Below are positions 50,901-62,869 of a DNA stretch of 64,000 nucleotides, one piece after another. The DNA lies in assembly GCA_027625915.1 (NCBI GenBank), contig JANTQA010000047.1:2232001-2296000 (forward strand). Direction: 5' to 3'. The translations under genes and the position numbers were made by a program. How positions within the stretch are numbered: the first letter of the stretch is position 1; every line of letters starts with the position of its first letter. The notes beneath the pieces are model-generated. The model searched no databases, was not told the DNA's origin, and saw nothing but the letters and a program-made list of their open reading frames with translations. This stretch comes from Anaeramoeba flamelloides (taxonomy: Eukaryota > Metamonada > Anaeramoebidae).

Positions 50901-51087
50901 TTGGAATTTTATTCAACAAATACAACATCTTTATTTTAGAAAAATTCCAATTCATTTTATTAAATTTGGTTTGCAGAGAAAAATTGAAAATGAATATATT
51001 AATTGGTTTGTTGAAGACCAAACTCCATCCTCTCCCAGTTATCAAGATTTTATTTCAACTTTAGAAATCACTTTAAATGATTTTTAA
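47985..51087 (+). CDS. SEC24: Sec24, COPII coat cargo-binding subunit, two exons
   Basis: Cargo-selecting subunit of the COPII coat at ER exit sites, partner of Sec23. Exons 47985-48146 and 48718-51087, phase 0 (CCA, GTACCT; TTTTAG, AGC). Visible product 843 residues. Order: pre-zinc-finger segment (TTCEIFPANS...LGCKIDPF), zinc finger C70-x2-C73 and C92-x2-C95 (CNKCRGYINPW; CNFC), trunk (FVFLIDVSLDSIKNG; IGFITYNS-type segment), beta-sandwich with YGYHGI, helical domain and C-terminal gelsolin-like region ending VEDQTPSSPSYQDFI, typical of Sec24. Two low-complexity charged inserts are present (ENEKENEKGKEE and a longer KEKEKEK...EQEQEPEKGKKSS). The usual long Pro/Gln-rich N-terminus is absent: either it is really short or an upstream exon is missed, since TTGTTAG lies just before an in-frame extension (VYC) at 47976. 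An ORF start at 48889 is not the gene start. Confidence 0.93.
48147..48717 (+). other. Sec24 intron, 571 nt
   Basis: Donor GTACCT, acceptor AATTTTAG. The first part still has an open frame (to 48248), but homology ends at the donor and resumes with SIPLYGF at 48718. No repeat recognised inside. Confidence 0.88.
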
Positions 51088-51260
51088 ACATTTAGATCTG
51101 TAATAATATTTATCGACTTAAAAATCAATTTTGCTATTAAGACTAATTATAATAACAGTTAATTGTTTAATCTTATCCAAATAAATTAATTATATTGTAT
51201 GCTCTTATGAATCTTTATTATTAATATTATTCATGTTATATTTATTGTTAACTTTGAGAA

Positions 51261-51530
51261 ATGGGTATGTATAAACTTTTAATATTGTCTTTTAAAGTTT
51301 TTTGTTATAAAAAAATAATTCCATTAACATACAAGTATCAAATGTTTGTAGACGATTTAATCTTATTTAGAAAAGGAAATGATAATCAACTAAATGAACA
51401 ATTAAATTTCAGATATGAAATTATTATTCAATTTGGATTAAAGCCTAAATAAATACAAAACAGTTATTTCAAAAGATTTATCAAAAAGATTAAATAGAAG
51501 TGTTGATGATATCTATGCTTAAGCCATGAT
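51261..51530 (+). mobile_element. LINE reverse-transcriptase fragment
   Basis: A 63-codon open stretch contains YQMFVDDLILFRKGN, the RT catalytic box with Val for the usual Ala, then IIIQFGLKPK and, beyond a break, TVISKDL. This matches the homologous part of the LINE in the BEACH intron (6690-6860). Truncated on both sides. Confidence 0.65.
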
Positions 51531-51689
51531 AAAGTTACAAAAATAGAGATTATTTTTATCAAATCGTAATATTTTAATTGACCCAAAAAATAAAAATGAG
51601 CAAAGGACATTTTAGATTTTTTTAAAAAGAATTCAACAAACTTTTTTATAAATGGATCAATAACCCAACTTAAGAAAAAATAAATTTCA

Positions 51690-52400
51690 TTAAAGATTGA
51701 AATATTTTATTTATTCACAAAACTGCAGAAGAAAGAATCCAATCTAAATTATAGACCAATATTAATTAGTGGCACACTTGTAAGGTTTTTTCTAAAGCTT
51801 GTTTATAAAGGAATCAAAGACTCTTGAATTTTAGTATCAGATTCTTAATTTGGTTTTTGTAAAAAATTAGATACTAGAATTGCTGTATTAAATTAAATTT
51901 TTGAATTAGAGAAACTGAAAAATAAAGAATTCTTTGTTGTTACATATCAAAAAAATTCTTTGGTACTATTAGTCATATATTAGTACGTTATGCTCTTGAT
52001 AAATACATTAGAAATGAAAAAAATCAAAATATGGAGAAAAAATTATTATGAAAAGTTGGATTAGAGGTTTATCAAGGAGAATATCTAGCAACTTTATTAT
52101 TTCGATTTATCCGTCATTTTTAAATTGAAAAAATTAAACATCTTGCAAAACATGTCCAAGTGTTTGCAGATTATTTGATTTTGATAATTGAAGGACCAAT
52201 TTCAGAAATTGGCAAAAAATTAATAATAATTTATAAAATTTATTTAAGAATTTAGAGTGAACCAAATATTGATAAAACACTAAAATCAAAAACTTTATCA
52301 GAATTTAAATATTTAGGAATCTGGGTTAGATAAAGAAAAACATTTACAAAAAAACTTTGAAAAAAGTAAAAAATAGTTTTAAAAAAAATAAATAAATAAA
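51690..52400 (+). mobile_element. Second LINE reverse-transcriptase fragment, same family
   Basis: Pieces in order: NYRPILISGTLVRFF, FGFCKKLDTRIAVL, LEKLKNKEFFVVTY, YQGEYLATLLFRFI, HVQVFADYLILIIEG and SEFKYLGIWV. This is the normal order of LINE RT motifs, running from fingers through the FADD box to the thumb. Interrupted by stops and frameshifts. It begins again from an upstream motif after 51261-51530, so two insertions lie side by side. Confidence 0.7.
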
Positions 52401-52658
52401 TTTAGCCAAAAAAAAAAAAAACTCCAATCCCTAATAAAACAATAATTTTAAAGCAATCAGATAACATCTTTATAACAAAGTTCTTATTTATTTTGTGATT
52501 TTTTAATAAAAAAATTATAATAAAATTTTGATAACATGTTATAATTTTTATTATTTAATAAATATTTTAAATTTCCAAATTAATTAATTTGTAAAAAAAA
52601 ACTTTTTAAAAAAAAATTAAATTGGAAATATTTAATTATAATTCGTTTAAAGAATGTT

Positions 52659-53601
52659 TTAAAGGGACTAGTCTCTATTATTTTTTTTTTTTTGACCAAT
52701 AACTAAATTAGGATTCCTTATCTCGAAATATGTTTAATTTTGAAAACAGAAAGGTTTTTTTAATGTTAAAACTTTTAGTTCTTGTTTTTTTAAAATTTTA
52801 CAATTCTGTCAAAAAAAGTGACTGTATAAAAATTTTTTTTGAAAATAGATCTTTAACAGATGAGAATTTTTTGATTAATTTTCGATTTAATTGTTTTCTC
52901 AAAAATAATATTTATTCTCATTGTTAAAAACGAAAAAATAATTTAAAACTAGTGAATATTTTCCCTTTCACTTCTTTTCATCCAACTTGACTCTCTAAAA
53001 AACTCAATTTGTTTTATCAATAATTAATTTTTTAAAAAATAGTTCTTATTCTTTTCTTTGATTTTTTTTGACTCTGACAAAAACTTTTGGAATGGTAATT
53101 TGGGAATACTTAAAAAAACTTCAAATTTGAGAAAAAAAAAGAATATAAACTAAAAAGTAGATTCAAGAAAAAAAAAAGAATGGTACAAGAAAAGAATGAA
53201 AATCTTTTATTAAGAGTAAAGCATATATTGTATATTTTTTTCGAGTCGAACTTTTTTTTCATGCAAATCCCAAAAAAACCATTTCAGGTTTATTTTTCCA
53301 ACTATTTTTTGTACGTCTACCACAAACATAACACGGTTTTGCTTTCTTGCTCATATTGTTTTTTATTTTTTGTATTTTTGTGAAAAGTTGAAAAAAAGCA
53401 ACTTTCAAAAAAGTGAAAAAATGCAAAACTTTTTTATTTCTATAAAAACAATAACTAAATTTAATGAATGTCATTTAGCAAGATTTAATTACTATACTAA
53501 GAAGTTTTTCACTTTGATATCAAATCTAAGTAGTTGGCAAAACAATTCTAAATCTCTATTAAATTTACCTAAAAAAAATTAATATAGACTAGTCCCTTAA
53601 A
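52659..53601. mobile_element. TTAA-flanked element, 0.93 kb form
   Basis: Body 52664-53596, flanked by TTAAA on both sides. Left GGGACTAGTCTCTATT; right end reversed GGGACTAGTCTATATT. Its two ends match the 171-175 bp short elements, with about 750 bp of extra sequence in the middle. Either this is the longer source form of those deletion derivatives or a short copy with a later insertion. No transposase motif seen. Confidence 0.7.
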
Positions 53602-53985
53602 TGATAATTTTATAAATTAAAACAGTTTTATTTGATTATTTTGAATTGCGAAACAATTTTAACCAAATGTATTATGGAATTTTTTTTTCAATATACTCAG
53701 GTTATAACACATTATATAACATGTTTTATCTGACATAACACCAATACAACATGTTACATAATTTTATAATGCCTTTTACAAGAACAAAAAAATGTTCTAA
53801 AATTTGATATTTTTTTTATAAAATGTTATAGATGATGTTATTAAAATTTTAATAAGTTCTTTCAAATTTTATAACACATTCGACATTTATAGCACATTTA
53901 TATCGCGAAAATAACATTAAATATATATATTAGGGAATGGATTAAAATTACAAATGTTCAAATCAGTGTGTATTAGTCAATACTT

Positions 53986-54210
53986 TTGGGGCTTGTAATT
54001 TTTAATCTAGATCAAAAATATTTTGACTCTATTGATGTTTGGATAAATAAAAAAGTAACAAAATTTTTAAAAATTAATCCACATTCTCTGAGAATAATTT
54101 CGAAAAATGAAGCTAAATGTGGCCAAGTCAGAATGATCAATTTAAAAAATAAGATAAAAACTCAAAAAGAAATAGAAATTCGAAGGTTTGATCACCTTTT
54201 AGACCATTAA
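53986..54210 (+). other. Short open stretch, unknown, followed by A tract
   Basis: 74 codons (MGLVIFNLDQKYFD...RRFDHLLDH) with a more protein-like composition than the neighbourhood, ending 7-8 bp before a run of 17 A (54219-54236). This layout could be a decayed retrocopy or LINE 3' end. No family recognised. Confidence 0.25.
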
Positions 54211-54394
54211 AATTTTCCAAAAAAAAAAAAAAAAAGATGAAAATATCAATTGAAAATAGAAAATTTAAAATTATTAAATGTAAATCTTAATCATTTTACA
54301 CAAAACTTACTTATAAATAGTTCTGGGTGAAAAAGTCAAGAATATTTAGAAATCGTTTTTTAGATATAAAAATAATATCAACAAACAGTCGTGT

Positions 54395-54490
54395 TCAAGT
54401 GTTCGGTAGAGTGCCTAGCTTTTCCAAAATTCAAAAGAATTGAGAAAAATCAATGATTTTACTCAATTATTTTAAATTCTGGAAAAGTTA
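54395..54490. repeat. Isolated hairpin unit with GGCACTC spacer
   Basis: Same unit as the 44867-45805 array (arms TAGCTTTTCCAAAATTCAAA and ATTTTAAATTCTGGAAAAGT), preceded on the opposite strand by GGCACTCTACCGAACACTTG. Confidence 0.65.
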
Positions 54491-54669
54491 ACGGTGGTTT
54501 TTTTTAATTTGAGAAATTCAAAGAACATTTAAGAAATTTAGTTTTTATTTCTCAAATCAAAAAAAAACTAACAAAAAAAAATATTTATAATGGGTAGGCT
54601 CAACTTATATTTTCAAATTTTGAAATTTCACACATTATCTAAACAGATAAAACAAATTTTTGTGTGGGG

Positions 54670-55055
54670 TCAAAATATTTTAGTAATGAAAAAAGTATTT
54701 AGTCAAGTATTTTAGATAATGTTGGGGTGCAAAGGTCACAAAAAATCCAGGAAAGTATGATGTATTTTAATTATTAAAACCAAAAATTTTTTGATGTGTA
54801 GACAAACTTTTTAACAAAAAATAAAATTTGGATGGAAAAATAATAAAATCACAATAACCAAGAAAAATTTCATAAATGTTGAAAATTTTTTTAAAAGTTA
54901 TTTTTAAATTTTGGGTAATTTTACAATTTTTAATTAAATGTTTTATTCTTATATAATTATTTATAAATTCTATATCTTTTAATCCTTTGATAATAATTCA
55001 AATTGAAAATTTTTGTTACGGAGAAAAATGGTATATTTGGTATTCGAAGGGATAT
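54670..55055. repeat. Dispersed repeat shared with 33965-34410, copy 2
   Basis: Collinear with the copy in the GAPDH-Rab spacer, same orientation, moderate divergence. No coding. Confidence 0.65.
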
Positions 55056-56009
55056 AAAAATCTAGTATTTTTGAAAAAAATGAAAATACAACTATTTTCT
55101 AAAAAGTCGTAAAATTTAATTTTGAAATTTCTTTTTTTGAATTCAAGTCAAATAATACTTTTCTTGAACCGAAAAAATCATTAGCTATCATTTTTTGAAT
55201 CTTAATAAAAAATCAATTTTTTTATATTTGCAAGTTATTTGCCTTGTTATAGATACTAAAGTTTCTGATCTCACTTTTATATGATATTATTTAGATTGTG
55301 AAAATTAATATTCAACAATTTCTTTTTAATTTGGTTTGCCTCAAGACCTTTTTTTTTCCTTTTTCTTTTTTTTTATTTACATCTAATTTATATTATTGTG
55401 TTTCAGTGTGTTTACATTAACTTTTTCGACATGATAATCTTTCCTTTCTAACTCTTGTTCTCAATAAAAAGGAAAATTCATCCTGGAAAAAAAAATAATA
55501 ATTTTGATTTTCCTCTACCACTGTAATTTATTAAAATTTTAAAAGAAAAAAAATTGGAATTTTCATTTTTATTTTTTTTGAGACTTTGTAAAAGTGATGG
55601 TTGTTAAAGTTCAATATAACTCGGGTAATTTTGAAATTTTCATCAAATATTTTTTAATACATTCCAAAGAAACTTTAGTTTTATTTCTTATATTTCTTCA
55701 ATATTTTTATTTTTTCGAGAAATTAAAAGTTGTGATTAAATTTTCTATATCAGTAAAATATAGAACTATGCACTCCAACTATCAAAGAATAATTATTAAA
55801 AATTTAATTGAAAGGAGGGTTTTATAAATATTTTAATAAATATATGGGTGCTATAAGAAAGATTCATTAAGGTTGCGTTAAAAAAAAATCACGTGTATTA
55901 AAAGCAGTACATACACAATTTTTTATTGTAAATATTCCAAAATTCTTTTTTCGTTAAATAATATCTTTTTTTCAGAATAAAATATCGAAAATTAAACTCA
56001 TGCTTTTTC

Positions 56010-56190
56010 GAATGATGATTAATCAAAATGACTTGTTTAAAATAATATAGAATTATTCAAAAACAAGAATAAAAATAATAATTGTCCAAATCCGAAAAAA
56101 ACCTCAATAAAACTCCATTTTTTTACAAATAGACTGAGATCAACTTCATTTCAAACAAAAGTTATTAAGTGAATATTGAAAAATTAACAT
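56010..56190. repeat. Dispersed repeat shared with 21560-21720
   Basis: Shared words: GATGATTAATCAAA, AAGAATAAAAAT, ATTG(G/T)(T/C)C(A/C)AAT and AAAACTC(T/C)ATTTTTT. Same orientation as the copy in the pseudokinase intron. Confidence 0.5.
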
Positions 56191-57189
56191 TTATTTTCAA
56201 GATCCAATCATAATATGATTATTTAGAAATAAGAGAAATAATAAACTTCGTATTGAAGGAGATATTCATAAAAGAAATTCATGAACAAACTTTAAATTTA
56301 GAAACAAAAAGAAAGGCTTAAAAAGTTAATTGTGTTTTTTGTCCTCTTTTATTGGGATATCGAGTTCAAAAGTTCTCAATTTCTTTTGGAAATTAGAATT
56401 GTTGACAATAATTTTTTTAATTGTAAATGTATCGATTTTAAAAGAATTTATAAAGCCTCAATTTTGCTAAAGTTAATTTGGACTTTTTCAAACATTTTTT
56501 TTTTCAAATTTGACTTTTTATAAAAGAAAAAGAAATATGAAAAAGAAAAGAAAAGAAAAAATAAAAAATTAACTAAAAATTTAAAAAAGAAAAAACAATT
56601 TACGAAATTAGAAAAAATGATCAGATTTAAGAATTGAAAATATATTTCAAGAATAATACTTGAATAAACTTATAGAATATGTTTTATTTACCCCTAAAAT
56701 GAGGTTCTTTTGACTGCAAGGGAGTTTACAATTAGTTTTTTTTTTTTTTGTTTTTTTTGGGGGGGGTATTAATATCTTGGGACTAATAACTTTGTAAAAA
56801 TTAAATAATTTTCCAATAAATAAATAATACTCTTCATAACCTAACTTAGGTTAAAGGCATTTACAAGAAAAAATAATAAAATTAAAAGAAACCTAAAATG
56901 AACTATTGTACAATGTTTATTTATTAGGATAAATCATTATACATGTATAAATTTTGTTGTAGGTAAAACCCTGAAACTTTTACTAAATTCCAAATTCAAT
57001 TAAAGAACACAAATATACATATAATAGAGAAAAGAAAAAAAACAGCATTGATCAAATTCTTATCCAAAAAATAATTTATTTCCAGACAAAAATACAATGA
57101 CAATGATATTTTTTTAATTATTAATTATTAAAATATCATTTTTAAGTCAAAATCAAGCTAGTTATTATCTTTTGTAATGGTACTTTTCA

Positions 57190-57477
57190 GTGGTGTTTAT
57201 AATAAATTTTTTGGGTAGGTCGAAGGCGTTGCATAATATGATTTATTATCATAACTATTTTTTTTTAAATATCTTTTTTTGTGCAGAGTCTGTGAAAGAT
57301 CTAAAGTTAATTCTGTTTTATAATGATAAAATTCCCCATTATTTGTTTCAAAAAATCTCTTTCTTGTGTTACCATTCTTATGACTATGAACGTTGTTTAA
57401 CTGATTTGTTAGATCATGTGTTTTCCTCTTATGGGTTAGGAGGTTGGATTTCAATAAACAGAGTCCTTGTATAGCTA
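57190..57477 (+). other. Possible exon pair of an unidentified gene
   Basis: GC-richer than its surroundings. TTTTCAG at 57184-57190 precedes a 24 nt block, then GTAGGT; GTGCAG near 57286 precedes an open stretch ending at 57474 (VKDLKLILFYNDK...CLTDLLDHV...). The whole also reads open without splicing. I do not recognise the product and no further exons were found, so this is only a candidate. Confidence 0.2.
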
Positions 57478-57516
57478 CCCTTTTGTCAACTGTGCTGTTA
57501 GATATGGTTTTTTCAC

Positions 57517-57572
57517 ATTTCTCTACAATAGGTCGAATACGGGGTGATTCTGGTTCAAGTCCCAGGAGAAAT
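57517..57572 (+). other. tRNA-like relic or SINE with a B-box
   Basis: GGTTCAAGTCC (57552-57562) fits the pol III B-box exactly. A 7 bp stem closes the unit (ATTTCTC at 57517 with GAGAAAT ending at 57572). The distance is 56 nt, too short for a normal tRNA; the T-arm has an 8 nt loop and no D-arm or A-box is seen. Not called as a functional tRNA. Confidence 0.25.
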
Positions 57573-60500
57573 TGATTTGTTTTTCTTTTGGGAAGTGCTG
57601 AGATCTGTTCTTTTTTGACTGTATTTTTTTGAATTCTATTTGAAAAAAGTTTATATTAGATACAACAAGAAGTATACAAATAAAATGTCATTTTAATTTT
57701 GTACAAATTCTCGTTTATATATCCCATTAAAAAAACAAAAAATAAAAATTCCTTACAGATTATTCTTGATTGGTTGTCGTGTATAGTCAGTGATTAAAAG
57801 GTTCATTTCTAATAATAAAAATAATTTCTTTTGTAAAAGAGAATAATCTTCAAAATAAATAACAATTTCAAATAAAATGAAAAGTAAAAAAAATAAAATT
57901 ATTTTTTAAAAAATTGTTTTTAAAATAATTTTTTCAAAATAATAAGAACAATCAAATTATTTTGATGTTTCAATTTGTATTTTTAGGTGTTTTATTTTGA
58001 AATTTGAAGTTTTTTGAATATATTTCCTAACTTGTAAATATATAAAAAAAGATTTTGAGAAAATGTCATCTCTTTCTCTTGAATAAAACTATTAACAAAC
58101 ACCCCAACTCAATGTATGGTCATTTGAAGTTTCTCTCTCTTTTTCTGATTTTCTTTAAAAAATAAATTCTTGATTAATTTTGATCGCTTGCAAATATTTA
58201 TTTTAATTAAAAACAATCACTCTCATTTTGAGATGAAAAAAGATTTCCTTCGAATTGGATTATATGTTTTGAATTCACAATTCGATTTTTTTAAGAATAG
58301 GAAGATCAAAAAAAATCCCATATCGTTTAAATAACAGATCACAGATAATATTCTTTGAATTACCTTCGAGAAAATGTAACTTTCGAACTGGCAATTTTTA
58401 TTTTTAAAAAATTCATTTTCGCATTTTTCTAAAAGATCCTAAGAATATAAATCAACGATAAAACCAGATTTCTCCAATTTTTTTGAGGGGGTAGGCAATT
58501 CCACATTGTTTTCTGATCAAAGTTAATTCTATTAAAGTGAAAAATTTTTTTATCTCCAAACTTTTGGAACTGTTAAATAATTTTAAAACTTGAAGTCCTT
58601 TTTTATTTATAATTCATCTCTTTTGTTGTTGGAACTTTCCCGTTTCTGATGATTGACGAATTTTTTCTCAATTAAAATAAGAGTAAACAGAAATCAAGAT
58701 TAATAAACCTTCTTATCCACAACAATTCACCTCGAAAAAAAATCATCACAGATCTCATCTATTAGTTACAGGATCTTTGATTTAAATATTTGGCCATCAA
58801 CTTTTGTAAGAATAACTATTAAAAATATAATGTCACTTTTCAGGTTTCAAACAAACTGATCATTTACAGGATATTAGGGGTTTTAATCAATTTGGAAATT
58901 CTGCATTTTTACTTTAGATTTTGACATTATTTATTTGATAGCTTTTGAGGAAACTAGAATGATTAATCCAAAGAGTTGTGAGTTGGAAATTTCTTCAATG
59001 TAATACATTCTTGATCGAAATTGTGATTTAAAATTCTTGATCATTTCAACTTTTCTAAAAAAATGAAAACTAATTTCTGATCTATGAGAATTGTGAAAAA
59101 TTAAAAAGGGCAAAATTATTTGATCAATATTAAAATTGGATTATGTATTCCACATAAATTCAAGACTGTTTAAAGTTTGTTGTTTCAAAAATGGAATCTG
59201 ATAAAAAATTTAATTTTTTAACTTTTTTTAAAAAATTTTTTCAAATTATTAAATTTTTTTTTTTTTACAATAAGCATTTTTATACAAATAGTTAATTTTC
59301 GATTATATTTCCAAAAATCAATTCTTTCCATACTATGATCCTTTCTATAGTACACTAATAAGTACAAATAAATTTTAATATATCATGGCTTCCTTTCTTA
59401 TTTTTGAAATTTTTAAAACTTGACGCTGAATAGAAGTACTTTATTGATTTATATAAAAAGAAACCCTGTAAAAGTTGTTGATCTTTAAAATTTTCTTAGA
59501 AGTTGGCTTCTTTTGAAAGAAGAGTTATTGTGATTTCATAAAGGGGAAATAAAGGAAAAACTTTTTGATATTTAATTTTAAACTGCTGTATAAATGTTTT
59601 TTTTTTAAGGTTTTTGATCTCTAAAAAATTAATTTTTATTTTTGTTTGGAAAACTGATCAGCAAATTATAATAAAAAAATGAGAAAAAAATAATCAAAAA
59701 CCTGAGGTGAATGGTCAAAAAAAATATCTGTCCAATATAACAAGTCTGTGTTTTTAATATAAAGATCATGCTTTTTTTGTCTTCTTCCAATAGAACATAT
59801 AATTCTTCATCCAATAGTATTCTTTAGTTGCAATCAATTTTGGAGGTTGACTGGTTTATATTTAGAGAAAATTTTATATTAGGATTGAATCAGATGAGAA
59901 TTTTACATACATTTTTCCTATTTTTGTTACTGTGTTATTTTTTTTTTATTTAGATGGTAAAAATTATTGGATTAGATTTGTAAAATTTTGTAAACTTTTT
60001 ATTGTCTATTTATTTTCAATTTTCGAATTTCTTTTTTAAATGTTCAAAATTACGAAATCAGTATCAGGTTGCACGGGTTGTTTATTGTTAATTTTTTTGA
60101 AATTTTAATATGTAGGATTTCTCAAAAAAAAAAAAAAAAAAAGTATTGTTTTTAATTCGAAATACAAGTGAAACAAGAATACAGGGTTGTTTTAACAATA
60201 GTGAAAATTTTGAGAATTTTTCTTTATATAATTCTAAAAGGCCTTCAAATTACACTCTGAACGCACTTAAAGTTAATTTACTTTCATGGGGTTAAGTGTG
60301 AAATCTTTGATTTCACAATTAATTAATAAAAATAAATACTAACTATCATATTTTAAAATTAATTCATTGGGGTTTATTTCTTTTAATTTGTTTTGAAATA
60401 TTAATCTATTATTTTAATACAAAGAATAGTATAAAAATTACCATGGTCAATATCTTCTGTCATTTCTTTATAAACATATTTAAATCATAAAAGGGTAAAA

Positions 60501-62852
60501 TTGTATATGAATGTTAATTTATTAAATAGTGAAACCTATTTATGCAATTGGTAAATGTTCTGATAAATGAAACTGTTGAAATTGATATAAATTTAAATAT
60601 ATTTGGGTTGTAATTAATGAATTTTGATTTTTTTATTGTGGAATATTTTTATGGGGTGCTGTAAAGTTTCATAGAGTTTCGTCAAGTTTTCTGGTTTTTT
60701 TTTTTTTTTTAATTCCTCTTTTTGAGCCAAAAATCTATTGTTTTTCTCTGTTAGAAATGAAAAATAATAGAAAAAAAATCAGCTGATTTCGTTGTTTTTT
60801 CTTTTTATTCCAAAAACTTATTTATTATAGTAATAAACAGAAAACTCTAGAAAGACCAAAGAATTTGTTTTAGAATTCAAAATGATCAAGTATAACAAAA
60901 GAATTTACTACATTGTTTTAAATTCGGGAAAACCTAATGAAACTTATATGATAATTTAGTTATTCTCTGAATTTAAAATAAGTCAATTTCTATTTCTTAA
61001 ATGAAATAATATAAATAAACGTTATTTTCCATAACAAAAGAAAAAAATTGTATTATAAATGATTTTACTCTAATATTTGAAATTAAGAAAAACGGAATGA
61101 AATTCATAACTTTTCAACTTGAAAATACTTTAACTAGGCAATTTTAAATATTGTTTTTAGTTTGAATGGTTTTATTTTCTCCATTTGGATTTATTATTCA
61201 TTAGCAATTAAATTTGAATATATTTCTAAAGATGTAATCATAAATTTTTACAATTTTTTTTTTTTTTTTTGAATTTAATTTTTTTTTTTTTTGTTGAAAT
61301 TATCTAATTTTCTTTTTTAAATGTTGACAGATAAATAATAATTATTGTTTTTCTGTTTATTTTGAAAATTTTTTTACATAAGAATTAATCAAAATTTTTT
61401 GTTAATTTAATACAAGTGAGATTTTGATGATTTCTTTTGTTATAACGATATTTATATTAAATTAGATAATCTATTACAAAGAAGGTGGGATAAATTTATT
61501 TTAAAATATATTTATTATTCAAGGGAATCTTCAAAAAAAGTGTTGTAAGATAAAAAAAATAATTTATTACAATTTATAGATTTCTTGATAATAATTCAAA
61601 TTTTTTCTTAGAACAGTATTACATGAATAGAAGATATTAATTTTTCAGATCTTTATTTATTTGATATTTTTTAAGGGCGAAAATTGGTGTTTATTATTTT
61701 TTTTTTTGAAGAAATCATTTCTTAGCTGGTTTAATCTCAATTAATTTTCAAATAGAATTGAATGTAATTTTTGAATCTTTTTATTAAAAAAAATATAATT
61801 ACCCTTTCTAAAATTTTAAGTTTTAAAATGAAATTGGAACTTACATTGTTTTCACCAGATAAAGAGTTATTATTTTTTTTTCAATTTTTGGAAATATTTC
61901 GTCAAGATATCTTGAAATATCTAACTTATACGTTTATTCAATAGCTATTAATATTAAACTTAATTTAATATCGTAAATTAATGAATACCCCCACCAACAA
62001 AGATGATTTTGTTGAAGTTTAAAAAAAATTGCCTACTTTTTGAAAATTCCTTATAAGCAGGTAATAATTATCCTCCCATGGTATAATTTTGAATATAATT
62101 ATATGCTGTATCCTGGAAAATAAGATCGATGGAGGTGGATCTCTTAGTAAAATATGTAGTACTTAAAAATCTTTCCTTTTTGAATAAAAATTTTTTTAAA
62201 TAGATGTGATATTCTCTTTAATTGATTTTACACTTTTTTTGAACTTTTATTTAATAATATTTATAGAATCAGAAAGGAAAATGGTTATTAATTCACATTT
62301 TTTTTTTGATAATTGTCAATTTTTTGTTTTAATAATGTTACTTAATAAATATTTGGCAATCAATATCCTCTTAAGTTTTTTCTGTTACACTTTATTTTTA
62401 AGTGTTTTGGGATTTTGTCAAGGGTATCTTATACTGAAAACTAAATTTATTACTTTTAGAATCCAGGGGTAAAAAAATTTTGATTTTGTTTTTTTCCAAA
62501 AATTAGAAAAGTTTTTAATATTTTGAGATTTAATAAAATTAAAAAGAACAGTACAACAAAAAACAAAATTTGTAATATTTTAACTTTTCAAAAAAATAAT
62601 TAAAAATTAAAACATTCTCACTTGTGCTGGTGTTTATTTTATTTATTAAATGTAGTAACAAATTTCGGTACATCTCTAATATTTTTTTAGGTATTTTTTG
62701 AAAATTTATCTAAATATTGTATATTAACCCTACAAAATAATTTATTATTTTTTTTTACAATTTATCTTCCAAGAAATTACTTTAGAAATGAATAAGGATT
62801 GTAAAAGGAAAATAATCAAGTACTTTATGTAAATATTTGGATAATGAGATAT

Positions 62853-62869
62853 GGGGGGGGGGGGGGGGG
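62853..62869 (+). repeat. G17 homopolymer
   Basis: Seventeen consecutive G in DNA that is overwhelmingly A+T. The only other long G/C runs are C9 at 34058-34066 and G8-9 near 56759-56767. Confidence 0.95.

Noticed and set aside
57216-57260. tRNA with a 5 bp stem and 7 nt loop (TATGA...TCATA)
   Set aside because: No T-arm, D-arm or acceptor stem fits around it; a chance hairpin in A/T-rich DNA.
59629-59814. Minus-strand ORF with an acidic start (MDEELYVLLEEDKK)
   Set aside because: Runs into low-complexity sequence; the adjacent frame is equally protein-like, so neither is convincing, and only a GTTTTT donor, unlike the GTA donors here, would end an exon.
62206-62472. 88-codon hydrophobic ORF
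   Set aside because: Phe/Leu/Ile-rich composition is what T-rich DNA gives by chance; no motif, no neighbours.
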